Below the pieces are notes generated by a model. That model saw nothing but the letters and a program-made list of their open reading frames with translations. It ran no database searches and was not told the origin of the DNA. Below, piece after piece: positions 1 to 9,873 of a DNA stretch of 64,000 bases (the first letter of the stretch is position 1; each line of letters begins with the position of its first letter). The position numbers and the translations under genes were made by a program. This DNA comes from a virus. The DNA lies in the IMG/VR virus record IMGVR_UViG_3300027974_000031, positions 1 through 64,000 of that record, one strand, 5' to 3'.

Positions 1-144
1 CAGGTAACATTCCGCTTAGAGTTCCGAGTCACAAATGGTTCAACTGCGGGCAACATTACATTGCAATGTGCAACAGTTACTAGTAACGTAGCTACAATTT
101 ACGCAGGCACACGAATGACCTACACTAAAGCAACATCAGTATAA
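1..144 (+). CDS. C-terminal end of a virion structural protein (5' truncated)
   Basis: An open frame enters the window and stops with TAA at 142-144, leaving 47 residues. They are rich in Thr, Val and Asn and end AGTRMTYTKATSV, a beta-rich composition typical of phage tail or fibre C-termini. It lies directly upstream of further fibre-like genes. Function beyond 'probable tail or fibre protein' cannot be read from the fragment. Confidence 0.6.
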   Translation, partial: QVTFRLEFRVTNGSTAGNITLQCATVTSNVATIYAGTRMTYTKATSV

Positions 145-147
145 ATA
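140..147 (+). promoter_or_regulatory. T4-like late promoter box TATAAATA
   Basis: A perfect TATAAATA lies 6 nt before the ATG at 154 and overlaps the preceding stop. This is the T4 late promoter consensus. The same box recurs 3-7 nt before most structural and tagged genes, implying very short or absent 5' leaders. Confidence 0.7.
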
Positions 148-153
148 AAAAAT

Positions 154-498
154 ATGCAAATAAAAATAACAACAACATTAAATATATCAGAAGAAAATAA
201 ACCATTGATACCTCTAGTAAGCAACGATATTGGATACGAGCAATGGAGACTAACAACTATAAATGATGCCAGAGAAAAAGCTCGCACAGATAATGTAGAG
301 TTTAATGCTGATATTTTAGATGTATCATCAAATGCATTTATCAAAGCATTTTTATCTCTTGACTATACACAAAGATTAAAGAATATCATAACACCTGTGG
401 TTAATAAGTATTATGGAATTGTAATGCAAACTCAAGCCAATGCAGTTAAAAATCAACTTGATGCTGCATTAACAACACAAGTAGAAATTATAGAATAA
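154..498 (+). CDS. small hypothetical virion-associated protein
   Basis: A 114-residue acidic protein with no recognised domain, signal peptide or membrane segment. Its C-terminal half (VVNKYYGIVMQTQANAVKNQLDAALTTQ) looks helical. It follows a perfect late box by 6 nt and sits between fibre-type genes, so a structural or chaperone role is plausible but inferred from position only. Confidence 0.6.
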   Translation: MQIKITTTLNISEENKPLIPLVSNDIGYEQWRLTTINDAREKARTDNVEFNADILDVSSNAFIKAFLSLDYTQRLKNIITPVVNKYYGIVMQTQANAVKNQLDAALTTQVEIIE

Positions 499-601
499 TA
501 AATTAATCTTTTTATCCTGCTAAATTATTTAAATCTTTTAATTTTTCTTCATATTTTTTAAATTATTTTTACTAAATTAATATAACAGGTAAATATATAT
601 A

Positions 602-1380
602 ATGAATACACTGTCACAAATCTTAACACAACAATACGCAAATCAAGGTATTCAAGATTTAGAAATTTTTTATGATTCTTACTTTTTCAATTTAAAAATA
701 AAAAATAATTTAGAATATTAGAATATAATAACGTTATTTTAATTGAAAAACTAGGTTTTGACTATAGTTCAGTTAGTATAAATAGATTAAAAAGCGGAAT
801 AACAGTAAATTTTGGTGACTCGGAAGAATCAACTCCTTTTTATTCTAAAGGAAATTGCTTTATAAAAAGTATTTTAATAGAAGGTAAAAAACAAGTTTTA
901 ATAGTTGGTTTAAAAAAGATGATTAATGGAAACACTATTCCAATAATTTATCTATATGATATAAACAAACATTCAGTTGAAAGTATTTTTCCAAAACAAA
1001 GTGATATAAATAATTTTAATTCTTTTAGTAATTATACTTTTAAAAATAATAATCTTCCAATTGTAAATTTAGTAAATGATAAATTATACATGATTTATCA
1101 AACAGAACAAGGTTCATTTAATTATATAAATTCTTTAATCTTTAAATTAAACAATGATTCTTGTAAATTAATACATTATGAAATAGTAAAGTATTTAAAT
1201 GTGTTTAATATTCATTTTACAAATGTTAATGAATCTTTTTTAAATTATAAATTAGATAATTATAACGGAATTTTAAGAAGAACAAATATAGATTCTCCTA
1301 TTTTGAACCAAATCTTCTTAGATGACAACAATTCATTCTTAACTCTTGATAATTCAGAAATTTTAGGAATTGATTTATAA
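602..1380 (+). pseudogene. frameshifted fibre-region gene (two frames)
   Basis: The frame starting at ATG 602, behind a TAAATATA box at 590-597, reads 39 codons to TAG at 719-721. The next frame (-1) is open from 709 to 1380 with uniform coding character (LEYNNVILIEKLGFDYSSV and so on) and no good start before ATG 919. The two halves look like one gene of about 258 residues broken by an indel or shift between 709 and 722. The A6T run at 700-706 cannot be the slip site, because a -1 shift there meets TAA at 706. Sequencing error, true decay or recoding are all possible. No domain recognised; expressed alone, 919-1380 would give 153 residues. Confidence 0.6.
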
Positions 1381-1392
1381 ATACATAAATAT

Positions 1393-2226
1393 ATGGCAAC
1401 AGTTAATTTTTCAGATCTTCAAGCATCTTCAAATGCGACTACTAATAGTCAAGTTTTAGTAAGACTAGATAATAGTCTTTCTGGTATAGATGGATTTAGT
1501 CGAGTATCCGTTTTTAATTTTGGAAAAAGTTTAAATGTTAATTCTACTGTTGCATCAAATTCTGCTACAAACTGGAATTATCAAGGAACAGATATTAAAT
1601 CTTTAACAAGTAACTGGCAAAATACATATACCAATTTTTCAGCACAATCTGCTAATAATTTAAGTGTTTATACCACTGTAAATGCTAATAGTGCTACAAA
1701 TTGGAATTATCAAGGAAATGATATTAAATCTTTAACAGGTAATTGGCAAAATACATATTCTACAGTTAGTTCTTATTCTGCAACATGGAATAGTGGTGGT
1801 GGATATTCTACCACATTTCTTAGCGGTGGAACTACAAATCAGATTTTCACAAAAAATAACAATTCTGATTATAATGGTTCGTGGAAAAATAAAAGAATTT
1901 CATACACTCTACCAACATTAACTGCTACAGGTGTAATTAATTGTAATGCATTATCGGCTGATCAATTTGTTGTAAGTATTAGTGGTATTTCTGTAAGTGC
2001 TACATTTGCCGCACCTACAGATCCATATGATGCGCAGCTTATAATGTGGAATGTTCGGTACAGGACCAATATTGCGAGTGTTTCCTTATCATCTAATTTT
2101 AGATTACCTACCACAACTCTGAATTGGTCCATTTCAGCAAATACTATGGATATATTTGCTGCAAAATATAATTCACTTGATGTAAAATGGGATGTGGTTA
2201 GTTTTGCACCAGGGTATACAATATAA
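1393..2226 (+). CDS. tail fibre-like protein with internal repeat
   Basis: A 277-residue Ser/Thr/Asn-rich protein. The unit SATNWNYQG[TN]DIKSLT occurs twice about 40 residues apart, each followed by NWQNTY, consistent with repeated fibre shaft segments. The C-terminal part (DPYDAQLIMWNVRYRTN) resembles the globular tip segment common in phage fibres. ATAAATA lies 1-2 nt before the ATG. It sits in a run of fibre or adhesin genes. Receptor-binding fibre is the best guess, from composition and context rather than a named family. Confidence 0.6.
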   Translation: MATVNFSDLQASSNATTNSQVLVRLDNSLSGIDGFSRVSVFNFGKSLNVNSTVASNSATNWNYQGTDIKSLTSNWQNTYTNFSAQSANNLSVYTTVNANSATNWNYQGNDIKSLTGNWQNTYSTVSSYSATWNSGGGYSTTFLSGGTTNQIFTKNNNSDYNGSWKNKRISYTLPTLTATGVINCNALSADQFVVSISGISVSATFAAPTDPYDAQLIMWNVRYRTNIASVSLSSNFRLPTTTLNWSISANTMDIFAAKYNSLDVKWDVVSFAPGYTI

Positions 2227-2232
2227 CAATTT

Positions 2233-2703
2233 ATGGATTACTATTTTTCTAATAATGGATCAGATGATGAATTTTGGAATAATGCGGACAACTGGTGGAC
2301 TGATTCTCAACTTACTATTCCACTCAACAGTGTGCCATCTCCTGTCGCGGGTGATAATGTGTTTTTACAAAGTGCTCTAAGTTATGCATATCCACTTTCC
2401 ATCAACTTTAATATAATTAATAACAGCACATTTACTAATGATGGTGGTTACACTGTTATTAATAATGGTACATTTACTAATAATAGTGGTAAAACATTTA
2501 AGAATAGTGGTAGCGGTAGCACATTTATTAATAATGGCACATTTAGTATTAAAGGAAATGCTTTTTTTATAAATTCCCCGTTATCAGTATTCAAGAATTA
2601 TGGAACTTTTATATATGGTGATATATATACAACAAAATTTAGAGGATCGGTTTTTCCACAGGTTCCATCATCTGCCGCATTTGGAACAGCAATATTATTT
2701 TAA
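2233..2703 (+). CDS. small beta-rich fibre or adhesin protein
   Basis: A 156-residue protein with short repeats of the type [ST]TF[TI]N[ND]G (residues about 60-110: INNSTFTND, INNGTFTNN, FINNGTFS), a pattern that folds as a beta-solenoid in phage adhesins. The first 30 residues are acidic and aromatic (SDDEFWNNADNWWTD). It starts 6 nt after the previous stop, with a degenerate TATAACA box. Likely a fibre subunit, by inference. Confidence 0.55.
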   Translation: MDYYFSNNGSDDEFWNNADNWWTDSQLTIPLNSVPSPVAGDNVFLQSALSYAYPLSINFNIINNSTFTNDGGYTVINNGTFTNNSGKTFKNSGSGSTFINNGTFSIKGNAFFINSPLSVFKNYGTFIYGDIYTTKFRGSVFPQVPSSAAFGTAILF

Positions 2704-2849
2704 TTATAGCTAAATTAAATAATTTGTATGATTAACCTATCATCTGATTATAATAAAAATATTCGTATCTATTATGTCTAGAATACAACTTCTAGAAGAT
2801 AGTAAACTATATGTATTTAATTTGAATAAACCCGACATAAATATAGATA

Positions 2850-5618
2850 ATGACAACAGTTCTTTCATCTTTATCTGCTTTATATCCTTTCTCATCTGTA
2901 TACAAACCAGATAATTTAAATTTTATAAATTTTGAAAGAGGTTTAAACATACCACTATCAACAGTTTCAACATCTAACATATTGTTAAATTTTGAAGCAT
3001 TTAGTAATAAATTTAAAAATATAAGTTTTTCTAAAGATTATTATTGTTTTTTAACAGACTTTTCTAATCTCTCATCTTATTTTGATTCATTAACACAATT
3101 TTCTGCAATTTCATGTGGATACGACATGAAAGAATTTTTAACAAAATATGATTGGGTAAAAAATAATTTCTCACAAAGCACAACAGGGTATAATCAGACT
3201 CAATTTTTAGGAATTGTAGATAAAAGTTTAAATTTTAATATTCTTCCACTTAAAACAAAATATTCTATTAACAATGATCTTTATTCTGATACAGAAAATT
3301 ATAGAGAATATCAAAAAATTTATGATGTTGCTGATTCTCTTTTTTTACAATTTAAAACTGATAAAATTCCTTTTACATTAGAACCAGACAAATATTCATT
3401 GTTATTCAATTCTTATAATGTAACAAGTTGTTATATTAATAATGCAGAGTTTATTAATAACGGTGCTGTTGGTGGAAATTGTCCTTTGAATTCTGATGTT
3501 ATATTCTTTGAACAAAATGAGTATGGCAGTTACACTAATAATGGAACAGAAAACATAAACAGTGTAAACAACGGAACACTTCTGTGTTTATGGCTTTCGT
3601 CACAAACAGTTGAGCCAAGTTCAAATAAAATTTGGGCAGAAAGATGGTATGATCCAAACACTGTTTCAGAAGGTGATGCTTTCATTTCACAAAAAAATAC
3701 ACTTTCTTCAAGTTTTACATATATTGTAGACATTCCATCAAACAAAATTCTTTCGGAAAAAGAAAAATTAACTTATCTAAGATATGGGCCAAAAAGAAAT
3801 GAAACTTTCTTAAACAGTTTTTCTGATGATTTACAAATTTATTTTAAAAATTGGGACAGTAAATTTGTTTCAGAAGTTAATAATATTTCGGGTTATATTG
3901 TAGGAGATTATCCTCTTGCATCTGACACTCTAATGCTAAATGGAGTTATTCATGCACACATTCCACCAGAAGATGATCTTTATATCGAAAATGACCTTAC
4001 AGTAAGTTTGTGGACATATGCAAGCGATTGGACTACTAATAACGATTCGCAATTATTTGGTAATTTTTATAACGAAAGTGGATATGGAATTTTCTATAAC
4101 ACAGGAACAACGAATAATCTAATTTCTATTCCTACAAGTTCAAATAATCTTTATGCTTTAAACTATAAAGGATATAAAGTTTTCGAAAAAGATTTAAAAC
4201 AAGATTTAGGATTGTCCGCAATATCTATAAATTACATAAAAACAGATTTATTCGGTAATCGGTGGCTATATGATAGCTATAACAATAATTTATATAAAAT
4301 TGAAAATGACGATTTGGCAGTTCTTACAATTAATCTTCCTAGTAATTCTGATATAACAAAAATGGAATGTGATTCTAATAATAATCTTTATTTCTTAGAT
4401 AACTATTCAAAGAGTATTTCTTCTGTAAATTCTTTTGGAAATTTTATTTCAAGTTATTCTATAGCATCATATCAAGATATTTTTGACATTGATTTAAACA
4501 ATAACATTGTTGCAGATTGTGGGGAATTTTTATCTTTTAACAGTCTTAATCAGCCAATTAAAATGATTGGACCAACACTTTATGTTAATGGTGATAGAGT
4601 TCTTCACTTAACAGATAAACCACAAGCTTTAAGAATTGATTCATATGATAATATTTGGATTTTATTCAAAAATGAAATTATAAAAACTGATCCAAAAGGA
4701 AAAGTTTTGATTGAAAAATCTTTAAAACTTTCATTTACTGACACTGATGCTGAAATGTGTTTTGTTAAAAATTATTCTAATAATAAAGAAATAATTCAGT
4801 TATGGATTGTATTTAATAAAGGACAACAAATTATTATATTAGATTCTAATGGTGAAATAGTTAAAAGAATTGATTTAATAAATCTTTTTGTTGGTCGTTT
4901 ATGTCAAAATTTTATGTTAAATGTTACAGGTGATTTTACTGGTTTTGATTCAAAGAGAAAATATGAAAGAGTAAATTCTAAACCTATAACTATAAAAAAT
5001 CCTGCATTTTCTATTAGAGCAGAATTGGTTTGCGGTAATAATCGCCAACTTCTTAGAATGGACAGTCCTGCAATTTATGCAAAAGGTTGGAATCATTTAG
5101 CATTTTCAATTAAAAATAAAAAAGATTCTACAGTTGCTAATTTTTATATAAACGGAAGATTAATTAATTCTCAAAGTTTTGCTAAAAACTATAAAATTGA
5201 TTATAAATATCGTTCATCGCCGTTTATTATCGGAGGAATAAGCGGAAAACTTGGTGCTAAAAATATTGAAAAGGCTATTATCAGAAATGGTTACTTTTTT
5301 GGTGAGGTAGATGAGATTAGAGTTTATAAAAAAGCTTTAAATGATTTTCAAATCTTAAATCTTTATTTAAATGCGCATTATAATAAATGGGAACCGCTTT
5401 CTTTTTACATAAAAACGCCAGAAATAACTATGATGGAAGAAATTGATACTTTTCACATTAATCGCTACAAAGGATTTAAATCAAATTATTTTAATATTAA
5501 AATTAAAAACTTTACAAATAATTCCAAGTTAAAAACTTTGATAGAAAATTATATTCGTGATAATATATCATCATTTACCCCTGCAAATACACAATTAAAC
5601 AAAGTAATATTTGAATAA
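2850..5618 (+). CDS. large tail adhesin with propeller-like and LamG-like regions
   Basis: A 922-residue protein. Residues about 380-690 contain short YWTN-like propeller strands (LFGNRWLYDSYNNNLYKI; DSNNNLYFLDNYSKSI; DSYDNIWILF), suggesting a beta-propeller of NHL type. Residues about 715-835 match a LamG/concanavalin-like jelly roll: GWNHLAFSIKN, FYINGRLINSQSF and GEVDEIRVYKKALND. Such combinations bind carbohydrate in tail structures. CATAAATA lies 6 nt before the ATG. It is the largest gene of the left fibre group and precedes the portal gene by 26 nt. The domain calls are by eye. Confidence 0.6.
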   Translation: MTTVLSSLSALYPFSSVYKPDNLNFINFERGLNIPLSTVSTSNILLNFEAFSNKFKNISFSKDYYCFLTDFSNLSSYFDSLTQFSAISCGYDMKEFLTKYDWVKNNFSQSTTGYNQTQFLGIVDKSLNFNILPLKTKYSINNDLYSDTENYREYQKIYDVADSLFLQFKTDKIPFTLEPDKYSLLFNSYNVTSCYINNAEFINNGAVGGNCPLNSDVIFFEQNEYGSYTNNGTENINSVNNGTLLCLWLSSQTVEPSSNKIWAERWYDPNTVSEGDAFISQKNTLSSSFTYIVDIPSNKILSEKEKLTYLRYGPKRNETFLNSFSDDLQIYFKNWDSKFVSEVNNISGYIVGDYPLASDTLMLNGVIHAHIPPEDDLYIENDLTVSLWTYASDWTTNNDSQLFGNFYNESGYGIFYNTGTTNNLISIPTSSNNLYALNYKGYKVFEKDLKQDLGLSAISINYIKTDLFGNRWLYDSYNNNLYKIENDDLAVLTINLPSNSDITKMECDSNNNLYFLDNYSKSISSVNSFGNFISSYSIASYQDIFDIDLNNNIVADCGEFLSFNSLNQPIKMIGPTLYVNGDRVLHLTDKPQALRIDSYDNIWILFKNEIIKTDPKGKVLIEKSLKLSFTDTDAEMCFVKNYSNNKEIIQLWIVFNKGQQIIILDSNGEIVKRIDLINLFVGRLCQNFMLNVTGDFTGFDSKRKYERVNSKPITIKNPAFSIRAELVCGNNRQLLRMDSPAIYAKGWNHLAFSIKNKKDSTVANFYINGRLINSQSFAKNYKIDYKYRSSPFIIGGISGKLGAKNIEKAIIRNGYFFGEVDEIRVYKKALNDFQILNLYLNAHYNKWEPLSFYIKTPEITMMEEIDTFHINRYKGFKSNYFNIKIKNFTNNSKLKTLIENYIRDNISSFTPANTQLNKVIFE

Positions 5619-5644
5619 AATACTTAAAGACATAAGTAATTTTT

Positions 5645-7888
5645 ATGAATCCAACAGATCGTTTATTAAAATCATTACCTCATATCAGAAACTTGTTCGG
5701 TGATGATGAATTTCAAAAAGTAAATACCCGATACGAATTATTTGATAACTCTTCAATATCAAAGGATAAAAGAGTTCAAAGACTTTCTGTTACAAATGCA
5801 TTTGATTATGACTTAGATCAAATGAATGGTGGTTCTCGTATATCAAACATGTATTATCATCAGTTGATGTATAATTCTACATCAGATGATAAAAAAAGAC
5901 GAACAGATGATTATCGTTCAATGGCAAATTACCCAGAAGTTGAGCGTGCATTAACTGAAATTGTAAACGAATTTTTTGAAAAAGATGACAAAGGAAGAGT
6001 TGCAAAGTTTAATTTGTCAGGAGATTATAACGAAGAAGTAAAAACTCTTATCCAAGATGAATTTTTTAGATTTATTGAAATTTTTAAATTAGATGAAAAA
6101 GGTTCCAGATTTATTCGCGATTGGTTGATTGAAGGTGAATTATTTTTTGAAAATATTGTTTCTGTGAAAAAACCAGAGTTAGGAGTTATTGGTGTTACAA
6201 GAATATCAGCAGATCGTTGTGATCCTCTTTACTATGATTTAGATAATGAACTAATTGATTGCTTTTTATTAAGAGCTAAATCTCCTGACATGTATCCTTT
6301 TCAATGGGGTAAGTTTACTGCACAAGCATCATATGGCACAAATCATCAACATCAGTTATTGTTTATGAATGATAAACAAATAACTTATATATCAAATGAT
6401 CAATGGAGTGATGGTAAAAAGTTTAAACTTCCTGTGTTACATTATGCACATCGTCCATACCGTCAATTATCACTAATCGAAGATGCTACAGTTATATACA
6501 TGCTTGTTCGTGCTCCAGAACGTCTTGTTTTTACAGTTGATGTTGGTAATATGCAGCCAAGCAAAGCTGAACAATACATGAAACGTCTCATGGGCCAATT
6601 CTGGAGTAAAAAAACAATTGCCAGAGACGGTAGAGTTGAAAACGTTTATGATCCACAAGGAATGCTAGAAAACTACTGGTTTCCTGTTCGCGAAGGTGGA
6701 AAAGCAAGTGATGTTAAATCTATTGGTGGTGGTAAGTCAAGTCCTGACAACCTTGAAATCTTAAATTATTTCGTTCAAAAGCTTTACCAGAGTCTTAAAG
6801 TTCCTCTTTCTCGTTTAAATTCAGAAGCAGCTTTTGCTGATGGTGAAAGTATTACCAGAGAAGAATTAGCATTTGCAGAATACATTATTAATATTCAAAA
6901 ATTATGGGCAGCAGCACTTAAAAAGTCGTTTATTGTTCACCTAAAACTCAAAGGTAAGAAAATACTAGAATCTGCTAAAAAATTAAATATTGATAAAATC
7001 ATGATTCGTGGTGGTAACTTACCTCAAAATAGTTTTCAAGTTTCTCAAGTTTTTAAAGATTCATTTACTAATAAGTGCTGGGATAATTATGATTTATTAT
7101 CAGAAGAAGTTCTAAATACTTTACAAGTTCTTCGTGAAAATATAAATTCTCAAAAAGAAAATTTATTGAACGAAATAAATGTTATTGAAGAATCATTATC
7201 TAACATTAATGAAGGAATTATTCTTGAATCAGAAGAATTTAACAAAAGTGTACTACAAAAATCACTAGAAGGAATTTATGAAGAACTACAATATGTAAAT
7301 GAACAAGAAACAGATTTAGATGAAGTAAACGCTGATATGCTTTCTTGGTGGGAACAATATGATTTAAGAGAAGAAGACATAATGGTTAATTTTGTTGCAC
7401 CAAGTCAATTTTTTGCTCTTCGTGAACAACAACTTTTTAATATAAAGTACGAGAATTTTAATAATATGAGTCAGAATGATTTCGTGTCTAATACTCTTGC
7501 ATTAAAAATGTATCTAGGATGGACTGATAGAGAAATCTTAACAAACTTGGATATGCTTCGTAAAGATGCTGCATTCCGTTGGGAACTTGCTCAGATTGAA
7601 CAAAATGGTCCAGACTTCCGCGAAAAAGCTCTTGAAGAAATTCAAGGAACTGCTATGGCAGGCGGTGAAGGCGGTGATATTGGCCTTGGTGGATTAGGCG
7701 GAGGCGGAGGCGGTGGAGGTCCATCACCTCTTCCAAGTCCATCAGGTAGTGGTGGCGGAGGAGGCGGAGGTGGTAAAAGTGAGTCTTTACCAGATTTCGG
7801 AACACCTCCTCCACCAGGAGCAGAGGGCGGACCACCAGAAGCAGGTGAAGCACAAGCTGAAAATGAAGAGCCTTCACCTGAAGCATAA
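5645..7888 (+). CDS. portal vertex protein, T4 gp20 family
   Basis: A 747-residue homologue of T4 gp20, the dodecameric portal through which DNA is packaged. Diagnostic segments are present: YPEVERALTEIVNE near the N-terminus, RAPERLVFTVDVGNMQPSKA in the middle, the NYWFPVREGGK segment, and QKLYQSLKVPLSRL before the crown. T4 gp20 is 524 residues; the extra length is a coiled-coil insert (about 485-560) and a Gly/Pro-rich, acidic tail after residue 680 (GGGGGGGPSPLPSP). CATAAGTA lies 6 nt upstream of the ATG, a late-box variant. The low-complexity tail is unusual for a portal. Confidence 0.9.
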   Translation: MNPTDRLLKSLPHIRNLFGDDEFQKVNTRYELFDNSSISKDKRVQRLSVTNAFDYDLDQMNGGSRISNMYYHQLMYNSTSDDKKRRTDDYRSMANYPEVERALTEIVNEFFEKDDKGRVAKFNLSGDYNEEVKTLIQDEFFRFIEIFKLDEKGSRFIRDWLIEGELFFENIVSVKKPELGVIGVTRISADRCDPLYYDLDNELIDCFLLRAKSPDMYPFQWGKFTAQASYGTNHQHQLLFMNDKQITYISNDQWSDGKKFKLPVLHYAHRPYRQLSLIEDATVIYMLVRAPERLVFTVDVGNMQPSKAEQYMKRLMGQFWSKKTIARDGRVENVYDPQGMLENYWFPVREGGKASDVKSIGGGKSSPDNLEILNYFVQKLYQSLKVPLSRLNSEAAFADGESITREELAFAEYIINIQKLWAAALKKSFIVHLKLKGKKILESAKKLNIDKIMIRGGNLPQNSFQVSQVFKDSFTNKCWDNYDLLSEEVLNTLQVLRENINSQKENLLNEINVIEESLSNINEGIILESEEFNKSVLQKSLEGIYEELQYVNEQETDLDEVNADMLSWWEQYDLREEDIMVNFVAPSQFFALREQQLFNIKYENFNNMSQNDFVSNTLALKMYLGWTDREILTNLDMLRKDAAFRWELAQIEQNGPDFREKALEEIQGTAMAGGEGGDIGLGGLGGGGGGGGPSPLPSPSGSGGGGGGGGKSESLPDFGTPPPPGAEGGPPEAGEAQAENEEPSPEA

Positions 7889-7906
7889 AAATATAAGTAG
7901 ATTTAT

Positions 7907-9826
7907 ATGAATAACGTAGCTCCAGAAGGTTTTGGGTCAACATACCTAAACAGTAGAATAGAAAATTACGCAGACCTAGTTTATCGCACAAAGTCTTTGT
8001 TAGGATGGCCTTCTGCGCCCGTAGAAATTACTGATGAACAGTGGGGTCATATTATTGATAAAGCTGTTGAAGATTTTACAGAATTTGAAGGAAATCGCGA
8101 AGAAGAATATCTTGTTTTTTGTTCAAATTCTTATAAAAGAAATTGCGGTGTAAAACTTGATGATTTATTAAATGTTGGTTGTAACGAACAATATTGTTAT
8201 ACAACAACAGTTGTAGAAGAAGTTACTTCAACATATAAAAGTTGCAACCTTCTTGGAACTTCAACCGCATATCTTTCAACAGATCCATTCAGTTATCCCA
8301 CACAATACAACTATCTTAATCCGAACTCACTTCCTTTTTCTGGATTAAGTGGTCAGAATTTTTATATTTATTTTGATCCTGAAAATCCTTGGGATGCAAC
8401 AGGAATTTGTGGTGCAAATTGTGTAACAATTAATCCTTTAAATTCTCGCTGGTATCTTCTTTCTAGCAATCCTAGCTTATCAGCAACAAGATTTAATTTC
8501 ATAACAAATCCTATATTATCAGCAGTTCTTTCAGCAGTATCTTATAATGTAGAACAATACGGTTTTACAAATGTGCCAATGTCTGCACTTGGTAGTTCTG
8601 TTTCTGCAATTCCAATCAAATATTATCCACTATCATCATTTTATGGAGTAGATAAAGTAAATGGTCCAGCAGTTTCTGCATGTATTAATATAGGAATGGG
8701 CAAAGGTTTTGTTTATCCTAATTGCGATTTAACAAAAATAAGATCTTGTGCTGCATTAACAGCACAGTATGGAATTTCACCAAGTGTTACTGCAAGTTGG
8801 CCTAATTCTTCATTGGATTTTTCATCTGCAACTCATTTAAAATTATTTGGTGTTCCATCATGCACAAATGATGGTTCTATTCCATTAGACTCTAATGATG
8901 GTATTCTTGGAACATTTACTCTTTGTAATACAGCATTTTCAACAAATGGTCCAATGTCTCTTCGTAAAGTTCAATTCTTTAACGACTATAAACCACCTCT
9001 TGAAATATTGTATGAACAAAACTGCAATTGGACTAACAACGGTTTTACATTCTCTTATTACAATTCTGCATATTCTGATTGTGTTCGTCACACGCCAGCA
9101 AAGGTTCCTGTTGATGTAACATTCGCAAATTGCACAACAATCACAGAGATTGGAACAGTTTCTTCTGTTTTAAGCAGCAATTATGATGCTTTTATAAATC
9201 GTAAAAGAAAAGTTTTAGGTGTGTTTAATGCTGATACTTCATCTCAAGGCGGATATTTTGGCGGTGGAGGAGACTTACTTTTCAACTTTGACTATGCGCT
9301 TCTTGCAAATACTTTTGGATATGATTTAATGGGAAATCGAAATGTTCTTGGTAAACAAGGATATGACTTATTAACATATCATATGGCACGTTCTTTTGTT
9401 GAACATTCTAAAAAGATTTTAAGATATGTTTCTTATCAATTCAACCCAAAAACACAATATTTGAAGCTTATGCCTGAACCAGCAGCAGCTAATAATCTTT
9501 CTAATTCTACATGTCCTTCTGCAACATGTTGTAGCAATGGTATTATGAATCCAATGTCAACACAATGTTATATTGTTGGTGTTTATCTTGAACCACCTGT
9601 GGAACAAATCTTAAGTTCATACTTTATCAAAGAATATGTTCTTGCACTTTCAATGATTACTCTTGGTCGTATTCGTAACACTTATGGTGGAGTTACACTC
9701 TATGGTGGTGCAACACTTACTGGACAAGATTTATTAGCTAAAGGTGAAGAAAAAGCTAAAGAACTTCTTGCAGAACTTCGCGATCAGTTAAGATATTCGG
9801 CTCCGCCCATGTTTAGTATTGGCTGA
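7907..9826 (+). CDS. neck or tail-completion structural protein
   Basis: A 639-residue protein directly after the portal (18 nt). The N-terminus (ENYADLVYRTKSLLGWP, EITDEQWGHIIDKAVEDF) and C-terminus (YFIKEYVLALSMITLGRIRNTYGG, LLAKGEEKAKELLAEL) resemble the two helical ends of T4-superfamily neck proteins of gp13 type. A Cys- and Ser-rich beta segment of over 300 residues is inserted between them. TATAAGTA lies 7 nt before the ATG. Calling it gp13-like rests on position next to the portal and the helical ends; the central insertion has no recognised fold. Confidence 0.6.
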   Translation: MNNVAPEGFGSTYLNSRIENYADLVYRTKSLLGWPSAPVEITDEQWGHIIDKAVEDFTEFEGNREEEYLVFCSNSYKRNCGVKLDDLLNVGCNEQYCYTTTVVEEVTSTYKSCNLLGTSTAYLSTDPFSYPTQYNYLNPNSLPFSGLSGQNFYIYFDPENPWDATGICGANCVTINPLNSRWYLLSSNPSLSATRFNFITNPILSAVLSAVSYNVEQYGFTNVPMSALGSSVSAIPIKYYPLSSFYGVDKVNGPAVSACINIGMGKGFVYPNCDLTKIRSCAALTAQYGISPSVTASWPNSSLDFSSATHLKLFGVPSCTNDGSIPLDSNDGILGTFTLCNTAFSTNGPMSLRKVQFFNDYKPPLEILYEQNCNWTNNGFTFSYYNSAYSDCVRHTPAKVPVDVTFANCTTITEIGTVSSVLSSNYDAFINRKRKVLGVFNADTSSQGGYFGGGGDLLFNFDYALLANTFGYDLMGNRNVLGKQGYDLLTYHMARSFVEHSKKILRYVSYQFNPKTQYLKLMPEPAAANNLSNSTCPSATCCSNGIMNPMSTQCYIVGVYLEPPVEQILSSYFIKEYVLALSMITLGRIRNTYGGVTLYGGATLTGQDLLAKGEEKAKELLAELRDQLRYSAPPMFSIG

Positions 9827-9873
9827 GTCATTATGCACTTGCTATGTTCTTTTTAGGTATGTAAGTATTTAAA

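Noticed and set aside
700-706. A6T run as a programmed -1 frameshift site in the split gene
   Set aside because: A -1 slip there would meet TAA at 706-708 at once, so it cannot join the two frames.
2728-2912. Two short overlapping frames (from 2728 and 2774) before the large adhesin
   Set aside because: Only 17 and 45 codons, the second running into the next gene in another frame; perhaps a remnant but nothing matches convincingly.
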